Position numbers and translations under genes: made by a program. Below, piece by piece: positions 8,011-16,345 of a stretch of DNA of 64,000 nt. The notes beneath the pieces are model-generated. The model saw only the letters and a list, made by a program, of their open reading frames with translations, was not told the origin of the DNA and searched no databases. Source of the stretch: an uncultured Blastocatellia bacterium (GTDB lineage Bacteria; Acidobacteriota; Blastocatellia; Chloracidobacteriales; Chloracidobacteriaceae); NCBI GenBank assembly GCA_937934745.1, contig CALGZC010000003.1, forward strand, positions 1-64,000, given 5' to 3'. Every line of letters starts with the position of its first letter. The stretch's first letter is position 1.

Positions 8011-9405
8011 TCATCCTTCAACCGACTCAGACGCGGACGTCTCGTTCGGCTCAGACGCCGAAGTTTTCCCTGGACGACGCAATCCAAACTTGTCCAGCCG
8101 ATACTGTAAGGTGCGGAACGTCATTCCGAGCAGCTTCGCTGCACGGGTGATGTTCCAGTCGGTTCTTTCCATCGCCTGGAGAATTAGTGAACGCTCCACT
8201 TCTTCGACCGACACACCTTCCGATGGAAGTGAAAACGGGGCAGATTGTGCCGGTGCAGCTTCCAGGTCACCCGTTGCCCGTAAGATTTCCTCCGGTAAAT
8301 GATGGACGTCAATCGTATCCCCCTCACACATCAGGACGGCCCGTTTGATTGCCGATTCGAGCTGTCGGACGTTGCCAGGCCAGTCGTAAGCCTGTAGGAC
8401 GCGCAACGCTTCCGGCGTCACAGCATAGTGTGTGGCACCGCGCGCCTGCCGCACCAGAAAACGTTCAACCAGCAGTGGGATGTCATCGCGCCGATCACGC
8501 AGGGGAGGCAAGTGAATCGGAATCACGTTGAGCCGGTAATAGAGGTCTTCCCGGAAGGTTTTCTCCTTCACCATCTCTTCCAACGGACGATTGGTTGCCG
8601 CCACCACGCGGACATCAACACGGATGATCTTCGTCGAACCAACCCGCTGCACCTCACCCTCCTGAAGCGCGCGCAAAAGCTTAGCCTGGAGGGTGACGTT
8701 GAGTTCCCCGATCTCGTCCAGAAAGAGCGTCCCCCGGTCGGCGACTTCAAATAAACCTTTCTTTTCGGCAACGGCACCTGTAAAAGCGCCCTTTTCGTGA
8801 CCGAACAGTTCTGATTCAAGGAGGTTTTCATTGATGGCCGCACAGTTGACGACGTGAAACACTTCAGCCACCCGCGGGCTATGCCGATGGAGCGCACGGG
8901 CGACCAATTCTTTACCCGTTCCGCTTTCGCCTCGAACCAGAACGGTTTCATCCGAAGCTGCCACTTTGAGAATAAGCTTCTTGAGCTTCTGCATTGGCTC
9001 GCTAAAACCTATTAGGTCGTCATCCAACGCATCAAGGCGTGCCAGGGACTGTGCCACCACAGCCAGCAAACGTTCGCAGTCCAGGGGTTTTTCAAGGTAA
9101 TCCACTGCTCCCAAGCGCAGGGCATGTTTGACGGATTCAATTGAGCCGTGCGCCGTCATGAGGATCACCAGTTGCGACGGATCGGACTGGGTTAGGGCGC
9201 GCAGCAAGTCCAGTCCACTTTGCCCTCCCATTTTCAGATCGGTGAGTACCAAGTCGAAACGTTCAGTCTTGGTCACTCGCAGGGCAGCTTCGGCGCTCGG
9301 GGCCGTTGCCGTCCGGTACCCCTCGGCAGCCAGAATCATGTCGAGGATGTCACGCTGATTCTTTTCGTCATCCACAATGAGAATGCTGCGTTTCGACGGC
9401 CTCAT
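8011..9405 (-). CDS. NtrC-family sigma-54-dependent response regulator
   Basis: The 464-residue protein has the three NtrC modules. The receiver (6-120) holds the acidic pocket VDDE and phospho-acceptor Asp56 (LVLTDLKMGG). The AAA+ domain has Walker A GESGTGKE (159-166), the sigma-54 contact loop GAFTGA (206-211), Walker B TLFLDEIGE, and the arginine finger region REDLYYRLNV. A Fis-type helix-turn-helix closes the protein (WNITRAAKLLGMTFRTLQYRL, about 425-445). It activates sigma-54 promoters after phosphorylation. No histidine kinase gene adjoins it, so its signal is unknown. A consensus sigma-54 promoter exists in the window at pilA, but a link to this regulator is only a guess. It starts 4 bases after the dnaE fragment stops. 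Confidence 0.95.
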   Translation of the reverse strand: MRPSKRSILIVDDEKNQRDILDMILAAEGYRTATAPSAEAALRVTKTERFDLVLTDLKMGGQSGLDLLRALTQSDPSQLVILMTAHGSIESVKHALRLGAVDYLEKPLDCERLLAVVAQSLARLDALDDDLIGFSEPMQKLKKLILKVAASDETVLVRGESGTGKELVARALHRHSPRVAEVFHVVNCAAINENLLESELFGHEKGAFTGAVAEKKGLFEVADRGTLFLDEIGELNVTLQAKLLRALQEGEVQRVGSTKIIRVDVRVVAATNRPLEEMVKEKTFREDLYYRLNVIPIHLPPLRDRRDDIPLLVERFLVRQARGATHYAVTPEALRVLQAYDWPGNVRQLESAIKRAVLMCEGDTIDVHHLPEEILRATGDLEAAPAQSAPFSLPSEGVSVEEVERSLILQAMERTDWNITRAAKLLGMTFRTLQYRLDKFGLRRPGKTSASEPNETSASESVEG

Positions 9406-9409
9406 CTTG

Positions 9410-12112
9410 TCAGGCTCCTACCGGCACCTGGGCTGGCTCCGCCTTGACCACGGCGGGGTGGACATCTTCCCAGCTCTCCGACCGGTTCAGCGGATCATGA
9501 CAGGCATAAAGCGCTAGACCACGTTCGAGAATCTCCCGCAGGGGTAGGAAGGCATCGCTGCCATCTGGCAACCGGGTATAGAACTTGTGGTCCAATGTGC
9601 AGCGCAGCGTTCGCCCATCGTCCAGTTCGACTTCGACGACCTCTTTTTCACCGGTCGGAAAAACCTCGATCAGTTCATTGATCACCACCGACTGACCATC
9701 CCAACTGTAGGTTCTCAACCGCGCATCTGTCCGTGACCTGCCCTGTTCGGCCAGCGCCGCCACGGTCACGTATTCGCCCGTCACGGCATCGCGCACCATT
9801 GCATCGCCGGTCACGCACTTATTAAACGCATAGTCGGCAAAGCCTTCGAGTTGTTGCCAAAGCTTTTCAAGTTTCGCGCGGTCATGGCCGCGCTCAACGG
9901 CCTGAGCAATAAACTTGGCCCTGTGCGCATCGAGCTCCTCGCGCTTTTTCTTCCCCATGGCGCGGCGCACCAGGTCAGCCTCACCGAGTGAGTAGCCGGC
10001 TAAGCGCTGGAAAATCGCCATGATCTGTTCCTGAAAGACCGGCACACCGTAGGTGTTCTCCAGGACATCCTTCAGTTCCTTGAAGTCGTAGGTGACACGC
10101 CGCCGTCCATGTCGGCGCTCGATGTAGTCCTCCACCATTCCCGAATCGAGCGGGCCCGGCCGGTACAGTGCGTTAAGGGCAACGATGTCGTCCAAACCAC
10201 TTGGCTTGAGTCGCCGGGCAATTTCGCTGATACCATCACCCTCAAACTGAAACACAGCATCCGTCAGGCCGTCACTAAAGATCTTGAGCGCCGCCGGGTC
10301 GTCGGTGGGAATCGCCGTCAGGTCGGGGCGCTGCCCGGTTTCCTTTTCGATGTTGGCCAGACAGTCCTCGATGATGGTCAGCGTTGTCAGCCCAAGAAAG
10401 TCCATCTTGAGCATGCCGGCCTTTTCGAGGTCGGTCATGTTGTACTGCGTCGCAATGACTTCGACTTCACCGCGTTCGCGGTCGCGGGCCTTGGTTTTGA
10501 AGACGGGCACCAGCTCGTACACCGGGCGCGGTGAAATCACCACACCGGCAGCGTGAATGGACGAATGCCGTGCGCCGCCCTCCAGTCGCCGTGCCAAGTC
10601 AATCAGGCGCTTGACCTCCGGGCGTTTTTCGTAAGCTTCCCTCAACTCCGGGACCATCCTGAGCGCCTCGGCAATGGAAACATTGCGCCCGCGCTGGGGT
10701 GGTGGAATGAGCTTGGCGATTTTTTCAACCTCCGGGTAGGGCATTTCCAACACGCGCCCGACATCTTTGATGACCGCCCGCGAGGCCATTGTCCCGAAAG
10801 TCGCAATCTGCGAAACATTTTCGCGTCCGTACAACTGACTGACGTACTCAATGACCGCGCTGCGCCCACGCATGCAAAAGTCCACGTCAATGTCGGGCAT
10901 CGAAACGCGCTCCGGGTTGAGAAACCGTTCAAAGAGCAGGTTATGGGTGATCGGGTCCACATCAGTGATATGGAGGGCATAGGCGACCAGTGATCCAGCC
11001 GCACTACCGCGTCCCGGCCCAACGGGAATCCCGCGCTCTCGCGCATGGCGGATGAAATCCCACACGATCAGGAAATACCCCTCATACCCCATGCGCTCGA
11101 TGACGTTGATTTCGTACTCAAGTCGCGCCTGGTATTTTTGTGCGTCTGTGGGGCGAATCTGGCGCAGTCGCTCCTCAAGGCCACGGCGGGTGACGCTTTC
11201 AAAGTAACTCGTCAGCGTAAAGCCTTCCGGCACGGGGAACACAGGCAGGTAGTTGGGCGACTTGCCGAACTCAAAGGTGCACATGTCGGCAATCCGCAGC
11301 GTGTTGCGCAGTGCCTCCGGGTTTTCATTCCCCCACAGCGCCCACATTTCCTGGGGGCTTTTCACATAATGATCGGGTGAATAATGCCAACCTGCCTCGC
11401 GGAGCGGCTTGCCGGTCTTGAGGCACAGCAAAATCTGATGCGCTTCGTGATCGGCTTCTGTCAGAAAGTGGGCGTCGTTAGTGACGACCAACGGCACATC
11501 TAACCGGGCGGCCATCTCGGTCAGCGCGCGGTTGACTTTCGTCTGCTTTTCTTCAAAGCCCCGGTGTGACTGAAGTTCGAGGAAATAGTGGCCGCGTCCG
11601 AAGATTTCATTGTATTCGCCGATCTCACACTTGGCGCGCTCCGGTTTATCACTCAGAATGAGCGATGCCGGAACACCGGACATACAGGCAGACAGCGCAA
11701 CCAGTCCTGCGCGGTGCGCGTGGAGAACTTCTTTGTCAATGCGTGGATTGTAGTAGTACCCTTCGGTGTAGCCAAGTGACGCCAGCTTGACGAGGTTTTT
11801 GTACCCCGTTTCATCCTTCGCCAGCAGGATCAGGTGGTTCGTACCGCGCTCGCCATCCGTGTCGGGCCGGCCGCGGTCATGGCGCGAGCCACGGGCCACA
11901 TAGGCTTCCATGCCGATGATGGGCTTGACCCCAACCTTTTTCATGGCGGCCGCGAAGCCCATAGCACCGAACATATTGCCGTGATCGGTGACGGCTACCG
12001 CTGTCAAGCCCAGACGTCGGGCTCGTTCGGCCAGCGCACCGTGCTGAATGGCTCCGTCGAGCAAGCTGTAGTCAGAGTGCAGATGTAAGTGCACAAAATC
12101 CTGGGTCGCCAT
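9410..12112 (-). CDS. dnaE: DNA polymerase III alpha subunit, N-terminal fragment ending in an intein N-terminal half
   Basis: The 900-residue product begins as a normal replicative DnaE: PHP domain (HLHLHSDYSLLDG, 8-20), palm with the catalytic pair Asp407 and Asp409 in MPDIDVDF (405-412), PGRGSAAGSLVAY (367-378) and the fingers up to LEGFADYAFNK (ending at 765). In ordinary DnaE this is followed by SHSAAYA and about 400 more residues. Here Cys766 starts an intein splicing domain of 135 residues and the frame then ends with TGA at 9412-9410. The next gene starts 4 bases later in full coding density, so neither the C-terminal intein nor the C-extein is here. The protein could work only after trans-splicing with a partner made elsewhere. 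Start ATG 12112 has AGGAGAG just upstream. I see no frameshift or degeneration; the polymerase motifs are intact. Confidence 0.95.
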   Translation of the reverse strand: MATQDFVHLHLHSDYSLLDGAIQHGALAERARRLGLTAVAVTDHGNMFGAMGFAAAMKKVGVKPIIGMEAYVARGSRHDRGRPDTDGERGTNHLILLAKDETGYKNLVKLASLGYTEGYYYNPRIDKEVLHAHRAGLVALSACMSGVPASLILSDKPERAKCEIGEYNEIFGRGHYFLELQSHRGFEEKQTKVNRALTEMAARLDVPLVVTNDAHFLTEADHEAHQILLCLKTGKPLREAGWHYSPDHYVKSPQEMWALWGNENPEALRNTLRIADMCTFEFGKSPNYLPVFPVPEGFTLTSYFESVTRRGLEERLRQIRPTDAQKYQARLEYEINVIERMGYEGYFLIVWDFIRHARERGIPVGPGRGSAAGSLVAYALHITDVDPITHNLLFERFLNPERVSMPDIDVDFCMRGRSAVIEYVSQLYGRENVSQIATFGTMASRAVIKDVGRVLEMPYPEVEKIAKLIPPPQRGRNVSIAEALRMVPELREAYEKRPEVKRLIDLARRLEGGARHSSIHAAGVVISPRPVYELVPVFKTKARDRERGEVEVIATQYNMTDLEKAGMLKMDFLGLTTLTIIEDCLANIEKETGQRPDLTAIPTDDPAALKIFSDGLTDAVFQFEGDGISEIARRLKPSGLDDIVALNALYRPGPLDSGMVEDYIERRHGRRRVTYDFKELKDVLENTYGVPVFQEQIMAIFQRLAGYSLGEADLVRRAMGKKKREELDAHRAKFIAQAVERGHDRAKLEKLWQQLEGFADYAFNKCVTGDAMVRDAVTGEYVTVAALAEQGRSRTDARLRTYSWDGQSVVINELIEVFPTGEKEVVEVELDDGRTLRCTLDHKFYTRLPDGSDAFLPLREILERGLALYACHDPLNRSESWEDVHPAVVKAEPAQVPVGA
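9413..9817 (-). other. Split-intein N-terminal fragment (N-int) within dnaE
   Basis: The first intein residue is Cys766 (codon 9817-9815). Block A reads CVTGDAMVRD, the classic start of Hint-domain inteins. Block B reads GRTLRCTLDHKFYT, with the conserved T-x-x-H (Thr and His of TLDH) that activates the N-terminal splice junction. Blocks F and G (the C-terminal His-Asn and the +1 nucleophile) are missing, and there is no LAGLIDADG or other endonuclease motif. The N-int is about 135 residues, against about 102 in the best-known cyanobacterial DnaE N-int. The expected +1 residue of the missing C-extein is Ser (FNK/SHS), an allowed intein nucleophile. Confidence 0.92.
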
Positions 12113-12432
12113 GGCTCTCCTATGTCGGGGCCGGAAGTCTCGTCAGCCTAAACGCTGTCGGAGGCTACCGCTCGGCAGGGTATCGGTTTTTGCCGGGGGG
12201 TGCAAATCGCCCGCCGCATTTGGCACAGACCCGCCCCCCCGGCAGATAAGTATCTCCTAGGAAGCTGCATTGGCGCAGTTCATTACGCGAGGTGAGGCTG
12301 CCCTTTGTGCGCCAAGCGCAGCACCGGCTGACCCGGCGTTTCCCCACAAGCAGCTTCCCAAAAGCGGCTCGCCAAAAAGCAGCGGCGGAAACCTCAACCA
12401 AGCATCAGGCGCTGTCTGCTTTGCGCAAACAT
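12113..12432. other. Intergenic region between pilT-like gene and dnaE, with a long imperfect hairpin
   Basis: No convincing gene. Arms TGCCGGGGGG (12191-12200) and CCCCCCGGCA (12235-12244) pair perfectly over 10 bp, and inside them TGCAAAT (12201-12207) pairs with ATTTGGCA (12218-12225) with one bulge. There is no T run on either side in the right place for a terminator. A 78-codon minus-strand frame crosses this hairpin (12165-12401) but its composition is explained by the structure. The rest, nearest dnaE, probably holds its promoter. Confidence 0.55.
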
Positions 12433-14151
12433 TCAGGCGTTGGTGTTGACTAGATTCGATAAGAAGCTCACATCAAGGTTGTGGCGTTTGAGGAGGGCTT
12501 CAAAACCAGCCTTGTCCACAGCCTTGATGTAGGCCTCCTGCGGTTCAACCCGTTTGTTCTTGACGTGATCAAGGAGCGCATCGTTGAGCGTCACATTGCC
12601 TTTGGCCTTGCCAGTCTGCATCGCCGACGGGATTTGAAACGTCTTCCCCTCGCGGATCATGTTGGCAATCCCCGTGTCGCAGATGAGTGTTTCCAGCGCC
12701 GCAACACGCCCGCCGCCGATCTTCTTACACAGCGTCTGGGCAATAACGCCCTTGAGCGACTCCGATAGCATGACCCGAATCTGAGACTGACGGTCGGCAG
12801 GAAACTGGTCAATGATGCGGTCAACAGTCGAAGGTGCGGTTGAGGTGTGGAGCGTGCCAAACACAAGGTGACCCGTTTCAGCGGTTTCAATGGCAATGGA
12901 GATTGTTTCAAGGTCACGCATTTCGCCCACCAGAATAATGTCCGGGTCTTCACGCAGCGCTGCCCGTAGAGCATCTTTGAACGAGTCCGTGTGGTTATGA
13001 ACCTCACGCTGGTTGATCAGACATTGTTTGTTTTCGTGGACGAACTCAATCGGGTCCTCAATCGTAATAATGTGGTCACGGCGGTGGCGATTGATGAAAT
13101 CAATCAGCGCACACAGCGTTGTGGACTTCCCGCTGCCGGTCGGGCCGGTGACCAACACCAAGCCTTTGCTCAGAAAACACAGTTTGAGGATTTCTTTCGA
13201 CAGCCCAAGCATTTCCGCCGTCAGAATTTTGCTGGGAATGATGCGGAACACACCACCCATGCCCTTCCGGTCCATGAAAACGTTACAGCGGAAGCGGGCC
13301 GCGTCACCAAACTCATAAGCAAAGTCGGTGTCATGCCGGCGGTTGAATTCTTCGCGGTTTTTGTCGGGCATCAGCTCCCACAAAATTCGCTCCGTGTCGG
13401 CAGCCGTTAGGGGCTGTCCCTCGTGCCCCGGCATCACCACCATGTCGCCGTCCAACCGGAGCATCGGGGGCATGGATGCCGAAAGATGCATGTCTGACGC
13501 ATTGAGCTGGAGCTGCTTTTCAAACAGCTTATCGATCTCCAGCGGCCCACGCTTGCGTAAGTGGATTGCCGGCCCCTGCCCTGTCGTCGCCGGCGGTGGC
13601 GGCGGTGTGGTCGGGGTGACTGCCGGCTGCGGGGCTGCCGGGGTCACTGCCGGCTGCTTTCCCGACACCGAGCCTGAAAATGACATCCCGGCCGCAGGGG
13701 TCGGTGGACGTGGAACAGTGCGGGTGGGTGGCACCGGTGGTGGTGTCGGACGCGGTGGGGTGGGCGGCGGTGTCACGTTCCCTGACGGACGAACGGCCGG
13801 CGGCGTCATCGGTGTCGCCGGGGTTGCCGGCTTGGCGGTTACGGTCTCAACCGGGACAAACGAGACTTTCATCCCACCGCCTTCCTTGGTAATACACACA
13901 TCAAATGTTCCAGCGCCGTTGACATTTAGCCGGAAGTTCGTCGTCGGCTGACTCATCAACGCCGTTTTCTTGTCGTCCGGGATATGCGGTTGCAAGAGCC
14001 GATAAATATCAAACGGCGTCATCGGATTGCGGCTCAACTCGGTCGCGCCGGATGAGTTGAGCACCGTTGGCGCCTTCCCGGCCTGTAAAATGAGTTGATC
14101 CGCGCCCGCCATGCGCGGATCCTTTAGCATGCTTTCAATCGTCGCCGACAT
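12433..14151 (-). CDS. pilT: PilT-like type IV pilus retraction ATPase with an extra, degenerate N domain
   Basis: The 572-residue protein is about 200 residues longer than ordinary PilT (about 345-370). The C-terminal part (about 205-572) is a full PilT ATPase: N domain LQLNASDMHLSASMPPMLRLDG, Walker A GPTGSGKST (336-344), IEDPIEF Asp box, LREDPDIILVGEMRD Walker B and HLVFGTLHT His box. Such ATPases depolymerise pili at the inner membrane base. Residues 1-100 look like a second, decayed copy of the PilT N domain (ADQLILQAGKAPTVLNSSG matches ASDMHLSASMPPMLRLDG in spacing), joined by a Pro/Thr-rich linker (101-195). The start is ATG 14151, preceded by GGGGAGAGGGG; the frame runs upstream to 14229 without homology. 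No other pilus assembly genes adjoin; pilA is 34 kb away. Confidence 0.9.
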   Translation of the reverse strand: MSATIESMLKDPRMAGADQLILQAGKAPTVLNSSGATELSRNPMTPFDIYRLLQPHIPDDKKTALMSQPTTNFRLNVNGAGTFDVCITKEGGGMKVSFVPVETVTAKPATPATPMTPPAVRPSGNVTPPPTPPRPTPPPVPPTRTVPRPPTPAAGMSFSGSVSGKQPAVTPAAPQPAVTPTTPPPPPATTGQGPAIHLRKRGPLEIDKLFEKQLQLNASDMHLSASMPPMLRLDGDMVVMPGHEGQPLTAADTERILWELMPDKNREEFNRRHDTDFAYEFGDAARFRCNVFMDRKGMGGVFRIIPSKILTAEMLGLSKEILKLCFLSKGLVLVTGPTGSGKSTTLCALIDFINRHRRDHIITIEDPIEFVHENKQCLINQREVHNHTDSFKDALRAALREDPDIILVGEMRDLETISIAIETAETGHLVFGTLHTSTAPSTVDRIIDQFPADRQSQIRVMLSESLKGVIAQTLCKKIGGGRVAALETLICDTGIANMIREGKTFQIPSAMQTGKAKGNVTLNDALLDHVKNKRVEPQEAYIKAVDKAGFEALLKRHNLDVSFLSNLVNTNA

Positions 14152-14459
14152 GGCGCCCCTCTCCCCAAAAGCCTGGTATTCGGTGGTGAAGGCAAATCGT
14201 CTGCAACAAACGTCGGTTAGCGACCACAAATCTAGTCAGTGACGTACGGTGATGCAAGGCTGGTTTTGCATCTCGGCGCTACCAACGACCGCCGGAACGG
14301 CGTGCATCGTTGACGGGCAACCAGGTGACTGTCGCGGTAACTCCCCACGAAAATAGAAAACGTGCGGAATCTCGCACTGCCGGATATGTGCACTCCGCTA
14401 CAAAAGCAAGATTGAGTAGCATTGCGAAAACGCTCTACATCGAGGAGAAAACGGTCATC
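14152..14459. other. Divergent intergenic region between the pilT-like gene and the type I secretion genes
   Basis: Just over 300 bases without a supported gene. The plus-strand frame of the ABC transporter is open back to 14310, but that stretch lacks homology and the real start has its own ribosome binding site. It should carry two divergent promoters; I could not pick out a clear -35/-10 pair. Confidence 0.4.
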
Positions 14460-16280
14460 ATGGGTGATGCCGCGCCGACTGGCTTAGCAGGTGCATTCTC
14501 GGCTTCAAGTGGCATTGAACACGTCCACCCGACACCTGTGCAGCGGCTCTGGCGGTTGCTGGCGCTGGACGCACGTGACTTATGGGCAATCCTTGCCTAC
14601 ACGATGGTCGCCGGGCTGTTTTCCCTTGCTGTACCGATCACCGCCCAGGTACTTGTCAACAACATTGCACAGGGGCAGTCCCTTCAGCAATTGGTGGTGC
14701 TGTCTTCGCTCGTGCTGTTTTTTCTGAGCCTCGCCGGCATTCTCCGTCTTTTTCAGTTGGTACTGCTGGAGCGGTTACAGCAGCGGATTTTTGTCCGTGT
14801 TTCCATCAACTTGGGCAACCGCCTGCCGCGCGTCCAGCTTGCTGCCCTGACCGGTGAGTATGCCCCGGAACTGGTCAACCGCTTTTTCGATGTCATCAAC
14901 ATCCAGAAAGCGTTTGCTAAGCTGGCACTGGATGGACTCGATGCGGTGCTCAAAGTGTTTGTCGGACTACTCCTGCTGGCCTTTTACAGCACGACCTTAC
15001 TCGGGTTTGACCTCGCCGTGGTTGCCGCCGGGTTGTTCATCATTTTTGTCCTCGGCGTCAACGGTCTCCGAACAAGCATCCTGGAGTCAAAGAAAAAATA
15101 CAAAGTCGCCGCTTGGCTGGAGGAGTTGGCGCGCTGCCACATCAGTCTCAAGATGAGCGGCACGCTTGACTTCGTCGCCGAACGGACGGATGCCCTTTCC
15201 GTCGCTTATCTCAAAGCGCGCCGGGCGCACTTTGCGGTGCTGTTTCGCCAAGCAGTGGGGAATTATTTCTTCTACGCAATTGCCAGCGCTGGGATCCTGG
15301 CCATCGGCGGGTGGCTCGTCATCAACCGCCAGCTCACAATTGGACAACTCGTGGCAGCCGAAATCGTGGTGGTTTCAGTTCTGGCCGGGCTCGACAAAGT
15401 CATCAGCCAACTTGAGCACGTGTACGATCTGCTGACGGCGCTTGACAAAGTGGGGCATGTTGAGGACCTGCCCACCGAGCGCCTGACCGGTGTTGTCCTT
15501 CCGGTAACAGAGGAAGGTGTTTCGGTCATCTGCCGCAATGTTCGTTTCAGCTACCGGCCCGGCGTGGAAGTGTTGTCCGGCGTAGATTTAACCGTTCAGC
15601 CGGGCGAATGGGTCAGCGTCGTTGGGTTGAGCGGGGCCGGAAAATCCACCCTGATGGCGCTGATTTGCGGCTTGCTGGAGCCATCCCACGGAACGGTTGA
15701 AATCAACGGCGTAGATGTGCGCGATGTAAACCTCGACAACCTGCGCTTGATTGTCGGGATGGTAGGCGACCGCGAAGAAATTTTTGAAGGCACGATTGAG
15801 GACAACATTCGGGTTGGGGCCGATTGGCTGACACAAGAAGACATTCGCTGGGCAATTGACCTAGTGCAGCTCACCGACGAGTTGGCCGACCTCCCGCAGG
15901 GCCTCCAAACCCCCCTTGTGAGTGGCGGGTACAACCTGTCACGGGGGCAAGTGCAGCGAATTCTTCTGGCCCGCACCATCGCGCGGCGACCCAAGTTGCT
16001 GATCCTTGACGAAGCGTTCATGGGTATTGACGAACGCACCAAGCTGAAAATCCTTGACGCCATTTACAACCGCGCCTACCGGTGGACGATCATTGACATT
16101 TCACATGACTCAGAAGTGGTCGTTCGGTCATCCGTCATCCACGTTCTCGATAAGGGCGTCATTGTTGAAAGCGGCTCTCCGGAAGAGCTGTCGTGGCGGC
16201 GCAGTGGGGCCTTTGCCTCACTGTTTCCTGAAGTTTCACGCCAGCTCGTCGGGAAACGGCTCACCACGGGCAAGGGGTAA
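14460..16280 (+). CDS. Type I secretion ABC transporter (membrane and ATPase domains fused)
   Basis: The 606-residue protein has a six-helix exporter membrane domain (about 40-330) and a C-terminal ATPase: Walker A GLSGAGKST (389-397), signature YNLSRGQVQRI with Arg replacing the usual Gly of LSGGQ, Walker B LLILDEAFMGID, and the switch His in DISHDS. With the HlyD-like and TolC-like genes that follow it forms a complete tripartite exporter across both membranes. It lacks the N-terminal C39 peptidase of bacteriocin exporters. Start ATG 14460 has GAGGAGAAAA upstream. The substrate gene is not in the neighbourhood: no RTX or double-Gly-leader protein is visible, so cargo is unknown. Confidence 0.92.
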   Translation: MGDAAPTGLAGAFSASSGIEHVHPTPVQRLWRLLALDARDLWAILAYTMVAGLFSLAVPITAQVLVNNIAQGQSLQQLVVLSSLVLFFLSLAGILRLFQLVLLERLQQRIFVRVSINLGNRLPRVQLAALTGEYAPELVNRFFDVINIQKAFAKLALDGLDAVLKVFVGLLLLAFYSTTLLGFDLAVVAAGLFIIFVLGVNGLRTSILESKKKYKVAAWLEELARCHISLKMSGTLDFVAERTDALSVAYLKARRAHFAVLFRQAVGNYFFYAIASAGILAIGGWLVINRQLTIGQLVAAEIVVVSVLAGLDKVISQLEHVYDLLTALDKVGHVEDLPTERLTGVVLPVTEEGVSVICRNVRFSYRPGVEVLSGVDLTVQPGEWVSVVGLSGAGKSTLMALICGLLEPSHGTVEINGVDVRDVNLDNLRLIVGMVGDREEIFEGTIEDNIRVGADWLTQEDIRWAIDLVQLTDELADLPQGLQTPLVSGGYNLSRGQVQRILLARTIARRPKLLILDEAFMGIDERTKLKILDAIYNRAYRWTIIDISHDSEVVVRSSVIHVLDKGVIVESGSPEELSWRRSGAFASLFPEVSRQLVGKRLTTGKG

Positions 16281-16345
16281 ACACACACTCTCCTGGTTTA
16301 GACCAGGCACGCACGTCGGTTTAGACGAGAAAGGATACACGTTGT

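Noticed and set aside
9410-12112. dnaE as a frameshifted or truncated pseudogene
   Set aside because: All polymerase motifs up to FADYAFNK are intact, the extra tail is a recognisable intein half rather than random sequence, and the downstream gene starts at once with full coding quality.
12165-12401. 78-codon minus-strand frame with CAKCGG
   Set aside because: It runs through a long hairpin and has no ribosome binding site or supporting context; the CxxC is likely chance.
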